Source of the DNA: a virus
Virus record (IMG/VR): IMGVR_UViG_3300030329_001919
Coordinates: 1 to 21,350 of that record
Strand: one strand, 5' to 3'
DNA length: 21,350 nucleotides
Every line of letters begins with the position of its first letter. The first letter of the stretch is position 1. Positions 1-7,090 of the stretch are shown here, in pieces. The notes under the pieces were generated by a model. The model was not told where the DNA came from and did no database searches. It saw only the letters and a program-made list of their open reading frames with translations. A program made the translations under genes and the position numbers.

Positions 1-47
1 TATGACCAGCCTGCGCCCTGGGCAGCCATCTCACGTGTGCGACCAGC

Positions 48-88
48 AGCCAGGGCAGCAGCAGCCACTAGCCAGGGCAGCAGCAGCC
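48..88. repeat. 19-bp direct repeat, two copies with 22-bp period
   Basis: The 19-base word AGCCAGGGCAGCAGCAGCC occurs at 48-66 and again, exactly, at 70-88, separated by ACT. A third partial match (GGGCAGCC at 20-27) lies just upstream, and each side carries a related CATC(T)CACG(T/C)GT word. The arrangement looks like short iterons and could be a protein-binding site such as a TerS recognition element. It may equally be chance expansion of CAG-like sequence. Confidence 0.6.
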
Positions 89-288
89 CATCACGCGTAT
101 AAAGGAAGCCACCGCAACCGCCGCATGGGACCCGCAACACGCGGCCCACGCGAGCCGACCCCCCGCCCGCAAGCCTGCTTATTACTTAACTTATCCCCTT
201 CTCGCGGCTGCACAGATCTGAAGCCCCCCTACCCCCTTTGGGACCCCTATGGGACCTCTCTCCAAATATGGGGGATATACCGCTTATT

Positions 289-315
289 CTGCTTAGTACA
301 TTTTGTGCTAAGCAG
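289..315. promoter_or_regulatory. Imperfect palindrome / 12-bp hairpin with 3-nt loop
   Basis: CTGCTTAGTACA (289-300) and TGTGCTAAGCAG (304-315) pair over 12 positions with one mismatch as DNA, which is a G-U wobble as RNA, around a TTT loop. No U-tract follows, so it is a poor terminator. It sits just upstream of a possible promoter and could be an operator or a structured 5' leader element. The structure is seen directly; the role is inferred. Confidence 0.5.
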
Positions 316-323
316 GTTGCTGT

Positions 324-353
324 TTGACTTGTGTCAGTTTTGTCAGTTACACT
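324..353 (+). promoter_or_regulatory. Possible sigma70-type promoter for the packaging/head operon
   Basis: TTGACT (324-329, five of six matches to TTGACA) is followed after 18 bases by TACACT (348-353, four of six matches to TATAAT). Transcription would start near 360 and cover the small terminase and the long co-directional operon. It is the best such pair I found in the leader, but no host consensus is known and phages often use their own sigma factors. Confidence 0.3.
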
Positions 354-381
354 TCGCTTGCCTTTTCCTGCTTGCGTCCTT

Positions 382-414
382 CCCCCTACGGGGCGTCTCT
401 CCCCCTCGGGGGAG
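382..414. other. Two adjacent GC-rich hairpins just before terS
   Basis: CCCC/GGGG pairs around TAC at 383-393, and CTCCCC/GGGGAG pairs around a 4-base loop at 399-414 (up to 7 bp with a tighter loop). No T-run follows. They lie 20 bases upstream of the terS start and just before its SD site (TGGAG 424-428). They may be a leader structure, a remnant of an upstream terminator, or REP-like palindromes. Confidence 0.4.
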
Positions 415-435
415 GGGCGTGAGTGGAGCATTGCA

Positions 436-1074
436 ATGCCAGAGACACAGGATCAGTTTAGGACTCGCATACAGGCGAGTGGTAAGTGGGACGAGTTCGT
501 CGCTTACAGACGGGCCTTGGAGAAGCATGGTCGCGAGCCTCGTGACGCATGGATAGAGGCTGCTAGGGCGTTTGGCTTTGATGGCCACTACACAATGGAT
601 GCCCGCAAGAAGGCTAAGGCTCAGGCTAATCCTGTGGCTCTTGTGCAGAGTGCCCCGGGAGAGGTTTTTGAGGGGAAGAAGAGCAACGTCCGTGGCGACT
701 TTGAGTGGGTGTACTCTAATATAGGGGTTGTGGACATCACCCCTGAGAATGCCCCCAGTAGCGGGGCGTGGGGGTTGCTTGAGTTCGCCAGAACTGACCC
801 CAAGGAGTTTTACAAGAGTTGGATGAGCATGGTTTCCCGTACTGTTGACACGGATTCCAAGCTGGAAGGGTTCAAGGCTGATGCCACCAAGTCCGTTGAT
901 GAAATCGAGGAAATGCTCGGATCCTTGGAAACTACCGTTGTACGGGAAGGTCCCCAAGGGATTCAGGGAGAATCTGGAGTACAGGAAGGAGGTTCTGGCA
1001 CTCGCGGGGCAGAGTCGGGAGATGCAGAAGAGCCTGTGGGAAGCATGCAGCAGGGACATCCTGTATTGGATTAA
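436..1074 (+). CDS. terS: Terminase small subunit-like protein (TerS)
   Basis: The predicted 212-aa protein would bind viral DNA and recruit TerL to start genome packaging. I chose ATG 436 because TGGAG (424-428) lies 7 bases upstream; the frame stays open back to GTG 331, but the extra 35 residues are low-complexity translation of the hairpin region. Residues 15-65 are basic and helical, fitting a DNA-binding part. Residues 87-135 contain the block DFEWVYSN...NAPSSGAWGLLEFAR, which I recall from TerS-like phage proteins located directly before terL. A helical segment follows (150-165). From about residue 168 the sequence turns Gly/Gln/Glu-rich and collagen-like, exactly where the gene overlaps terL in another frame, so this tail may be shaped by terL coding. 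Position and length support TerS, but TerS proteins diverge strongly. Confidence 0.7.
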   Translation: MPETQDQFRTRIQASGKWDEFVAYRRALEKHGREPRDAWIEAARAFGFDGHYTMDARKKAKAQANPVALVQSAPGEVFEGKKSNVRGDFEWVYSNIGVVDITPENAPSSGAWGLLEFARTDPKEFYKSWMSMVSRTVDTDSKLEGFKADATKSVDEIEEMLGSLETTVVREGPQGIQGESGVQEGGSGTRGAESGDAEEPVGSMQQGHPVLD

Positions 1075-2665
1075 CACGTTTGTCTGGACTTTTGATCCTC
1101 GCAAGCCGAACCCGAAAATCCCGTTTATAACGTATGAGTACCAGGACGAGGCGTTTTTGGCGATGGATGAGGCTCTCCCCGGGGCTGGAGGGGAATTCAA
1201 GGGTCACGATGTCATTATTGAAAAATCGAGAGACATGGGGGCTTCATGGATTTGCCTAACTCTTTTCGCTTGGCGGTGGCACTTTCGGAATTTGCAATCG
1301 TTCTTGATGGTCTCCCGGAAGGAGGGGTTGGTGGATGGGTCTGGGGACTCCTTGTTCTCTCATATCGATTTCATCAACAAGGGGCTTCCCAGCTGGATGC
1401 TCCCCGAGATGCGTCGAAACAAGCTGAAGATGATCAACCTGGAGAACGGGTCCAAGATCGAGGGTGAGAGTACCACGGATAACATTGGCCGTGGTGGCCG
1501 TCGTACCGCGATGCTGGTGGACGAGTTTGCTGCTTTCGAGGGTGGCGGGTATGACGTGTTGAGTGCCACGGCAGACAACACAAACTGCCGGATCTTCAAC
1601 AGCACCCCCAATGGCACGGCTAATGCGTTTTACGCTCAGCTGCAGAAGGGGACTCCAAGACTGAGGTTTCATTGGTCCCGGCACCCTGAGAAGGCTGATG
1701 GCCTGTATGAGGGGGAAGACGGGAAGGCTCGCAGCCCGTGGTATGACAACGAATGTGTACGCAGGGCGCATCCTGTGGAGATTGCCACCCAGCTGGATAT
1801 CGATTATCAGGGGAGTGCCTATCCGTTTTTCGATCCCAAGACTCTAAACCAACTCTCCTCGGAGTTTGCCCGGGTGCCCAACCATCAGGGACATTTGATG
1901 CGTGATGACATCAGGAGTCCCGAGTTCATGGAGAGTTTTGAGGCTAGGGGCAACCTGAAGGTTTGGACGCCTCTTGACGTGTTCCTGAAGCCTCGTGACG
2001 ACCACGATTATGTAATCGGGGTGGATATCAGCCAGGGAACGGGTGCCAGTGAGTCTGCTGCCAGTGTCGTTGACCGCCACACGGGAGAGAAGGTTGCTGA
2101 GTTGGCAGACAACTCGATCACCCCAAACCATTTCGCTGAACTGTGCGTGGCACTGTGCCACTGGTTCAAGGGTCCAGGTGGCAGGCCAGCATTCCTGATC
2201 TGGGAGGCAACTGGCCCGGGTCGAACTTTCGGCAAGACTGTTATCGAGGAGTGCCGATATGGAAACATCTATTACGCGACCAATGACCAGAAGATAAGCA
2301 AACGTGAGAGCGATAAACCGGGGTGGTTTAGTACATCCGAGGGCAAAAAGGACCTCCTTGCCAACTACAGGGATGTCCTGTTTTCCAAGGGTTTCATAAA
2401 CCCAAGCAAGAAGGCGTTGCGTCAGGCAAGCGAGTTTGTGTACCTTCCCAATGGCAGAATAGAGCACGGGGGTTCAGTCAACACGATTGACCCCACCGAT
2501 AGGGGTGACAACCATGGAGACGTAGTTATTGCCGATGCTCTTGCTGCCAAGATTATCAGGGAAAGGAAAAAGGCCGAGCCGAAGCTGGAGGTCCAAGGTC
2601 CTCCAGCTGGTAGCTTTGCATGGAGAAGGCAAAAAAGGGAGACAATAAGCGATGAGTGGGATTGA
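881..2665 (+). CDS. terL: Terminase large subunit (TerL), ATPase-nuclease packaging motor
   Basis: TerL powers DNA translocation into the procapsid and cuts the concatemer. Numbered from ATG 881 (594 aa), it shows a Walker A-like EKSRDMGAS (114-122), Walker B TAMLVDEF (209-216), coupling motif NSTPNG (240-245), then an RNase H-fold nuclease with VIGVDISQG (378-386, catalytic Asp), an acidic IWEATGPG (440-447) and C-terminal DRGDNHGDVVIADAL (540-554). The start is uncertain: ATG 881 has GGAAGGG 10 bases upstream; ATG 845, TTG 938 (GGAA 7 bases upstream) and ATG 1022 are alternatives. The segment after 938 (FRENLEYRKEV, then SRDILYWINTF) looks like the usual N-terminus of this TerL type, so translation probably begins at or before 938. 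That forces an out-of-frame overlap of at least 137 bases with terS. Family assignment is secure. Confidence 0.93.
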   Translation: MPPSPLMKSRKCSDPWKLPLYGKVPKGFRENLEYRKEVLALAGQSREMQKSLWEACSRDILYWINTFVWTFDPRKPNPKIPFITYEYQDEAFLAMDEALPGAGGEFKGHDVIIEKSRDMGASWICLTLFAWRWHFRNLQSFLMVSRKEGLVDGSGDSLFSHIDFINKGLPSWMLPEMRRNKLKMINLENGSKIEGESTTDNIGRGGRRTAMLVDEFAAFEGGGYDVLSATADNTNCRIFNSTPNGTANAFYAQLQKGTPRLRFHWSRHPEKADGLYEGEDGKARSPWYDNECVRRAHPVEIATQLDIDYQGSAYPFFDPKTLNQLSSEFARVPNHQGHLMRDDIRSPEFMESFEARGNLKVWTPLDVFLKPRDDHDYVIGVDISQGTGASESAASVVDRHTGEKVAELADNSITPNHFAELCVALCHWFKGPGGRPAFLIWEATGPGRTFGKTVIEECRYGNIYYATNDQKISKRESDKPGWFSTSEGKKDLLANYRDVLFSKGFINPSKKALRQASEFVYLPNGRIEHGGSVNTIDPTDRGDNHGDVVIADALAAKIIRERKKAEPKLEVQGPPAGSFAWRRQKRETISDEWD

Positions 2666-2942
2666 GACACCAAACGGGGACGCTGTAGCTGAGAGCCTTC
2701 CAGACGAGGACATCCTCCAGGCCGACGGGTTTGACGAGGCCATTATTGGTTACGCCGAGGTCTGGACGAAAAATGGTCAGGCGAGGGTGATGGCTTATGA
2801 CCGGGACATGTGTATTGACGTTCTGATGGAGCGTGACGGCATGGATTGGAACGGGGCAAACGAATACTTCGATTTCAATGTGGCCGGGGCTTACATGGGT
2901 GAGATGACACCAGTGTTTATCAGCAGGGTGATCGATCAATGA
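2652..2942 (+). CDS. Conserved small phage protein between terL and portal
   Basis: This 96-aa acidic protein starts inside the last codons of terL (14-base overlap) and ends in an ATGA overlap with the portal gene, so the three are probably translationally coupled. The pattern GFDEAIIGYAE, then VMAYDRDMCIDVLMERDGM and a C-terminal FDFNVAGAYMGEMTPVF, matches a short conserved hypothetical protein that I recall from many phages next to terminase and portal genes. It has no membrane segment or catalytic motif I can name. Function is unknown; the location suggests a packaging or portal-associated role. Confidence in the gene is high, in any function low. Confidence 0.85.
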   Translation: MSGIETPNGDAVAESLPDEDILQADGFDEAIIGYAEVWTKNGQARVMAYDRDMCIDVLMERDGMDWNGANEYFDFNVAGAYMGEMTPVFISRVIDQ

Positions 2943-4714
2943 ATCCCAATAAAAAAGAGCATCTCAGCCGACTCCGTGACGCGATGCGGTTTTCACGCAG
3001 GAAGCTGGAGCCATTCCGCCGTCGCCACAAGGAGGCGATTGAGCAGTACGTTGGGATCGATTATTCCGAGGGTGGCAGCGACAAGCCGGTGTACCTCAAC
3101 CTGATGGAGGTCGCGGCCAATATTTACGAGCGTCAGCTGGCGGCTCGTCCACCCAAGGTCTTGGTCTTCACCCATAGCGATGAGTTGAAGCCTTATGGGC
3201 TGAAGCTAGAACATGCGATGAACTCGATGCTGCGCACTTTCGATGTGCATAACGCACTTCGTCGGTGCGTGAGATCGGCCCTGTTCTCCATGGGAATCTG
3301 CAAAATCGGGACCCAGGTGATCGGTAGCTATCAGGAGGAGGGTTTCGATTTCAAGAAGACTAGGCCGTTTGTGGCCAATGTCTCCTTGGACGACTGGGTG
3401 CATGATATGACTGCCCATGTCCACGAGGAGACTGACTACTGCGGGCACCGATACCGCATGTCGCTGGAGCAGGCCCGAAGTGAGAAGTCGTTCAACAAGT
3501 CGGTTCGTGAGAACCTGACCGCGATGGATGACTACAATTACAACGAGAGTGGTGACGAGAGGCTCAGCACTATTACGCAGGGTGCCAGCCAGCACGAGGG
3601 TCAGCTGGAAGACAAGATCGAGTTGTGGGAGATCTGGCTCCCCAAGGAGAGATTGATCGTCACGCTGGGTCCGAACGAGGATGACAAGCCTCTCAAGATC
3701 GTGGAGTGGAACGGTCCACCCAATCCGCTGGGTCCCTACCACCTGTTGTATTTCAATGAGGTGGACGGGAACTCGATGCCTCTTGCCCCGGCCATGTTGT
3801 GGCGTGGGCTTCACGATGTGAGCAACGGGCTGATGCGTAAGCTGGTTCGTGAAGCGCAGCGGTATAAGGTTGTGGGGCTGACAAGGGGTGTGGACTCGGA
3901 GGATGCCGAGCGGATCCGGATGGCTTCTGATGGGGAGATTGTTGGGGTCGACAACCCAGAGGCAATCCAAGAGAAGATGTTCGGTGGCCTGGATCAGCGA
4001 AACTTTGCGTTCATGCTGCAGATCAAGCAGCTGTTTAGCTGGCAGGCCGGGAACTTGGATTTGATGGGCGGGCTGGGTGCCCAGAGCGAAACGGCCACCC
4101 AGGACCAACTGCTGCATGCCAGTGCCAGCCAGCGAATGTCTGGGATGCAGGACGATGTGCGTCTCTTCACCAAGAAGGTGATCAGGGATTGGGGATTCCA
4201 CCTGTGGTCAGATCCCGTGGAAAGTTACCCGATCCGGCTGAACTCTCAGCCACTTGGCCCGATCGATACGTTCCTCACCCCAGAAGAGCGAGGCACCCAC
4301 GACTTCCTTATGCATGAAGTGGATATCGAGCCGCATTCAATGCAGTTCGTGTCACCCCAGCAAAGGATGGCCAAGCTCAACCAGATCATACAGGGCGTGG
4401 TCATACCAAGCCTCCCGATGATGGGGCAGCAGGGATTGGGTATAGATTACAAGGAACTGCTCAACACCTTCTCCAGGTACGCTGATCTTCCTGAGTTGAA
4501 GGACATTATTGTCGGTCTTGAGGATGTCCCGCCCGGGAGCGACCAGATGGGTTCACCCGAGGCAGCAGGGCCGCAGACCAGACATAGCGTGAATGAGCGC
4601 ATTTCGCGTCCGGGTGCCACCCCTCAGGGCGCGGAGCAGACTCTGGTAAACACGCTGATGGGCGGAAACCCGCAGCAGGCTGAACAGGGTGCAATGGCAA
4701 GGGAGATGATGTGA
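2939..4714 (+). CDS. Portal protein (head-tail connector)
   Basis: The 591-aa product has the size and position of a phage portal, the dodecameric ring through which DNA enters and leaves the capsid. It follows terL and the 96-aa protein directly. The basic N-terminus (RFSRRKLEPFRRRHKEAIEQ, about 18-37) is followed by a mixed domain with CGHRYRM near 168-174, a beta-rich stretch KIELWEIW near 225-232, and the portal-like FNEVDGNSMPLAPAMLWRGL near 272-291 leading to a long helix. An AGNLDLMGGLG...TATQDQLL segment (about 370-390) resembles the region preceding the C-terminal helical part of other portals. The last 60 residues are Gly/Pro/Gln-rich and probably disordered. I call it by family appearance and synteny; it is not clearly T7-, P22- or SPP1-type. 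Confidence 0.88.
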   Translation: MNPNKKEHLSRLRDAMRFSRRKLEPFRRRHKEAIEQYVGIDYSEGGSDKPVYLNLMEVAANIYERQLAARPPKVLVFTHSDELKPYGLKLEHAMNSMLRTFDVHNALRRCVRSALFSMGICKIGTQVIGSYQEEGFDFKKTRPFVANVSLDDWVHDMTAHVHEETDYCGHRYRMSLEQARSEKSFNKSVRENLTAMDDYNYNESGDERLSTITQGASQHEGQLEDKIELWEIWLPKERLIVTLGPNEDDKPLKIVEWNGPPNPLGPYHLLYFNEVDGNSMPLAPAMLWRGLHDVSNGLMRKLVREAQRYKVVGLTRGVDSEDAERIRMASDGEIVGVDNPEAIQEKMFGGLDQRNFAFMLQIKQLFSWQAGNLDLMGGLGAQSETATQDQLLHASASQRMSGMQDDVRLFTKKVIRDWGFHLWSDPVESYPIRLNSQPLGPIDTFLTPEERGTHDFLMHEVDIEPHSMQFVSPQQRMAKLNQIIQGVVIPSLPMMGQQGLGIDYKELLNTFSRYADLPELKDIIVGLEDVPPGSDQMGSPEAAGPQTRHSVNERISRPGATPQGAEQTLVNTLMGGNPQQAEQGAMAREMM

Positions 4715-4995
4715 CATACCAGCAAGAAATGGACAATGAGAAACGAATGGAAGAGTTGCAACGCCTGAGGGCGATGCGACGAGCCAAGGCTCGTGGGCAA
4801 TACATGAGGTCCCCCAGTGAAGCGTTGTCCAACCCATTGCTGCCTCCTTGGATGTCGCCCAGTTCCCTAGAAATTGCATCGCCTCTTGGAATCGGTATTT
4901 CTAACTTCTCCGGGATGGATGTCCGAGAGACCAAGAGGCCGGTGGCAACTCGTGAATACCCAGCAGAAATCAGCGGTCTTGGGAGTTCCTATTGA
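4711..4995 (+). CDS. Hypothetical small basic protein after portal
   Basis: The 94-aa product starts with GTG overlapping the portal stop (GTGA) and has GGGAG (4701-4705) five bases upstream, a strong case for this start. Residues 4-38 form a charged helix (QQEMDNEKRMEELQRLRAMR, then RAKARGQY), likely a short coiled coil. Residues 39-94 are Ser/Pro/Gly-rich with few predicted secondary elements. The stop codon overlaps the next ATG (TGATG at 4993-4997), so it belongs to the same translated chain as the portal. I do not recognise the family. Candidate roles are a minor head protein or chaperone of the connector. Confidence 0.75.
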   Translation: MTYQQEMDNEKRMEELQRLRAMRRAKARGQYMRSPSEALSNPLLPPWMSPSSLEIASPLGIGISNFSGMDVRETKRPVATREYPAEISGLGSSY

Positions 4996-5516
4996 TGGAC
5001 TTTGAACAGGAGTTCCAAGAGCTTTACGGCGGGTCCTACAAGGCTGTGAAGCATGGTCTGCGCCGCTACAAGAACTGGGGGCTTCCTCGCCTGCAGTCTG
5101 AGTTCGACAGGCTGTCTGGATTCGCTGGAACCCCGATGGCATCGAGGTCACAGCACGATATCAAGGCGTTGCAAAAGCTAATCGAGATTCGTTCCAGGCC
5201 AGTCCCGGACGCTACCGCTTCTGAATCAGGTCCATTTGACCCGTTTTCGTTCCTGCCAGCGTACCAGCAGTTTGGGCAGCAGCAGCAGCAGGGTGTGAAT
5301 CCGATGCAATCCATCCCATCAGGCCCCGCGTATTTCGGGATCGGTGGTGTCTCTCGTAGCCAGCCCAACATGAAGTCGCAAAACGTCAACCTCTGGGGAG
5401 GGGTTGCTGGACAATCCAATCAGGGTTACAACGCCCAGCTGGGTCCGATGATGAACCAAGCGTATGGTCGGTCGCCCGGGTATATGGGAATAAGAACTCA
5501 AACAGGGATGCAGTAG
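4995..5516 (+). CDS. Hypothetical Gln/Gly-rich protein
   Basis: This 173-aa product starts at ATG 4995 in a TGATG junction; a TTG three bases earlier is possible but less likely, and GGGAG (4981-4985) serves either. Residues 1-68 are helical and basic (LYGGSYKAVKHGLRRYKNWG, then a helix ending LQKLIEIRSRP). From about 75 on it is low complexity: a five-glutamine run encoded by CAG repeats near 5279-5293, then Gly, Asn, Gln and Met-rich sequence with no charged core. It has no signal peptide or membrane helix. The ordered-head, disordered-tail layout resembles virion-associated proteins, but I cannot name a family. Confidence 0.7.
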   Translation: MDFEQEFQELYGGSYKAVKHGLRRYKNWGLPRLQSEFDRLSGFAGTPMASRSQHDIKALQKLIEIRSRPVPDATASESGPFDPFSFLPAYQQFGQQQQQGVNPMQSIPSGPAYFGIGGVSRSQPNMKSQNVNLWGGVAGQSNQGYNAQLGPMMNQAYGRSPGYMGIRTQTGMQ

Positions 5517-5520
5517 ACCC

Positions 5521-6252
5521 ATGCCAAGAAGAAACGCACCGTCAGCAACACCACGGGTCTTAGGTCCAGGGCAGGGGGTCCTCCCCTTGGCCCCGCGTGG
5601 CGATGATTTTTATGGTCCCATTGGTACAGGAATGAGAGGTCAGGGTCCGGATGTGGCACCCGGGGTCACTCCGTTCGAGCAGACAGGGTACGACCTTGGC
5701 AATCTATGGGAGCATGGAACGACCATGCCTCACTGGAGCGAAAACCAGATGAGGAAAATGTACGGGGTTCCGCTCCTCAGGGCCGCGTTCAATCAAGACG
5801 AGACGCGACGTGCGATCACTGCTGCCGAGGTTGATCGCGTGCTTAGAAACGTGGGGACAGGAATCAGTGATTACGCTGGCCAGTTGATTCCAAATATATT
5901 CGGTGGTGGAGGGGCACAGTATTCGGTGCCTCCAGGCCAGATTGAGCCGAGACGAATCGAGTTTGATCAGTTGTTTCCTGATGCACCCAAAAGGCTTCCA
6001 CCTGGGACTGTGACTCCTGACAACCTGCTGCGACCAAAGGTTCCAGGCTACCCAACGACCGATCCTACTGCAGGTGGTCTTGGGGGGCCGTTTGTTCCTG
6101 GCCCCGGGAACCCGAGTTACCCGCCCGCTCAGGCCCAGCAGGACAGGATTATCAATAAGTCTCGCGAGATGAAAGAGCAGATCAAGGACTGGTTGAGACG
6201 CAGAAGAGAGAGACGAGAGATGAGAGTTGACCCAGCAAGGTTTGAGGCATAG
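5521..6252 (+). CDS. Hypothetical Pro/Gly-rich protein with basic C-terminal helix
   Basis: The 243-aa product begins 4 bases after the previous stop, with only a weak SD site, so reinitiation from the upstream gene is likely. It is Pro/Gly-rich at both ends. The middle (about 55-125) looks ordered: NLWEHGTTMPHWSENQMRKM, then a helix with DETRRAITAAEVDRVLRNVG. The last 35 residues are a highly basic amphipathic helix (KEQIKDWLRRRRERREMR). Such a basic end could contact DNA, scaffold or membrane. I see no enzyme motif and do not recognise a family. It sits in a run of four unassigned genes between portal and the capsid block. Confidence 0.7.
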   Translation: MPRRNAPSATPRVLGPGQGVLPLAPRGDDFYGPIGTGMRGQGPDVAPGVTPFEQTGYDLGNLWEHGTTMPHWSENQMRKMYGVPLLRAAFNQDETRRAITAAEVDRVLRNVGTGISDYAGQLIPNIFGGGGAQYSVPPGQIEPRRIEFDQLFPDAPKRLPPGTVTPDNLLRPKVPGYPTTDPTAGGLGGPFVPGPGNPSYPPAQAQQDRIINKSREMKEQIKDWLRRRRERREMRVDPARFEA

Positions 6253-6254
6253 CC

Positions 6255-6794
6255 ATGGCAAACCCGCCTACATATCCAGGTCAATCCGCAGATCCTCATT
6301 TCAAGATGAGGATGGATGATTACTGGCAAAACTTTTACGAGCCACCAGAGGATCTTCGTCACTTCTCTCCAGTGGACCCGTTTGATTTCCCGCTGTCGTA
6401 TCCTGAAACAGAGCCGTGGTCGGAGGGCATGTATCTGGCCCCCCTTGAGGACGCGCCTTTTCGTCCAGGTGAAAGTCCGATCACCATCCAGCCGTCAGGC
6501 CCACTGAACCCTTACCATGAAGGCTACCCGCATGGCGGGTTTTATGAAGCCCCGCTGGGGGACTGGGGTCAGCAGCAATACCCATTCAATCCAATCGACT
6601 ATCAGGCCCCCTGGAACGTGGGTCCGTATGAATCATGGCCGGGGTACTATCCGGCGCAGCCGGGGACTCCAGAAGACGATTTCATAAATTCTGGGCCATA
6701 CGTTCAGTCTCCCGGGATGTTCCAACAGGCCCCGGGATTTTTCCAGGGTGTTCCATACGCTCAGCAGCTGCACGGTCTTGAGGGGTATCTTTGA
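6255..6794 (+). CDS. Hypothetical proline- and aromatic-rich acidic protein
   Basis: The 179-aa product starts two bases after the previous stop, with GAGG (6244-6247) 7 bases upstream of ATG 6255. By my count it has 32 prolines, 16 tyrosines, 12 phenylalanines and 5 tryptophans but only one lysine and three arginines, with about 23 acidic residues. Short motifs such as PGYYP, GPY, NPY and APG recur without an exact period. This composition predicts an extended, disordered, aromatic sticker-type chain rather than a globular enzyme. It has no signal peptide or membrane helix. I know no named phage family with this makeup; a capsid-lining, decoration or adhesive role is possible. Confidence 0.7.
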   Translation: MANPPTYPGQSADPHFKMRMDDYWQNFYEPPEDLRHFSPVDPFDFPLSYPETEPWSEGMYLAPLEDAPFRPGESPITIQPSGPLNPYHEGYPHGGFYEAPLGDWGQQQYPFNPIDYQAPWNVGPYESWPGYYPAQPGTPEDDFINSGPYVQSPGMFQQAPGFFQGVPYAQQLHGLEGYL

Positions 6795-7081
6795 TGGCAG
6801 TCGTTTACAAGATAAATGGCGAGCAGGTCACCCGGAAGGAGTTCGTAAAGGACTCCAAGGGAATGGGCCAGATACGCCGCAGTTATGAGTCGTCCAGTGT
6901 GATCGTGTCTGAAGGGGCTGCAGTGCATCCCGATGACAGGCACGAGGCCATGAGTCATGCTCGCAAGCACGGGTTCGCTATTGACTTTGATCGCGAGGGT
7001 CGGCCACACTTCACATCACACACTCAGCAGAAAAAGTATTTGAAAGTGCTGGGCTTGTACAACAAGGATTCCAACTCGTAG
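6794..7081 (+). CDS. Conserved small phage protein upstream of scaffold
   Basis: This 95-aa protein starts at ATG 6794, overlapping the previous TGA (TGATG), with GAGGGG (6780-6785) 8 bases upstream. The layout YKINGEQVTRKEF near the N-terminus, VIVSEGAAVHPDDRHEAMSH in the middle, then ARKHGFAIDFDREGRPHFTS and a final KKYLKVLGLYNKD, matches a conserved hypothetical family that I recall from phage head-gene clusters, typically with a Ser-Asp-ala-x-Val-His-Pro core. Function is not established to my knowledge. The gene marks the left edge of the capsid module. Confidence 0.82.
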   Translation: MAVVYKINGEQVTRKEFVKDSKGMGQIRRSYESSSVIVSEGAAVHPDDRHEAMSHARKHGFAIDFDREGRPHFTSHTQQKKYLKVLGLYNKDSNS

Positions 7082-7090
7082 GGGGCAGGC

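Larger units (their letters stand above)
1..435. other. Non-coding leader upstream of the packaging operon
   Basis: No convincing gene lies before the small terminase. The open frame that crosses this stretch has low-complexity, Pro/Arg/Gln-rich translation and runs into the terminase gene in another frame, so I reject it. The region holds a tandem-like direct repeat near the left edge, a pyrimidine-rich middle with two copies of TGGGACC (239-245 and 250-256), an imperfect palindrome, a possible promoter and GC-rich hairpins just before the first gene. Because it precedes terS, it is a reasonable place for a packaging recognition site, but that is inference only. Confidence 0.6.

Noticed and set aside
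331-435. Upstream GTG extension of terS by 35 residues
   Set aside because: The added residues translate the GC hairpins and lack an SD site; ATG 436 has TGGAG at the correct distance.
2-556. Long + strand open frame at the left edge (184 codons)
   Set aside because: Low-complexity translation, no SD site visible, runs 120 bases into terS in another frame, and resembles no protein I know.
343-1200. 285-codon open frame on the - strand
   Set aside because: Antisense to terS and terL with no SD site or family features.
3206-4201. 331-codon open frame on the - strand
   Set aside because: Lies wholly inside the portal gene, which has clear protein features; translation is His/Leu/Pro-rich as expected of an antisense shadow.
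5276-5293. CAG repeat as a phase-variable microsatellite
   Set aside because: Only about five triplets, in frame; length change would not shift the frame, and short Gln runs are common in this gene block.
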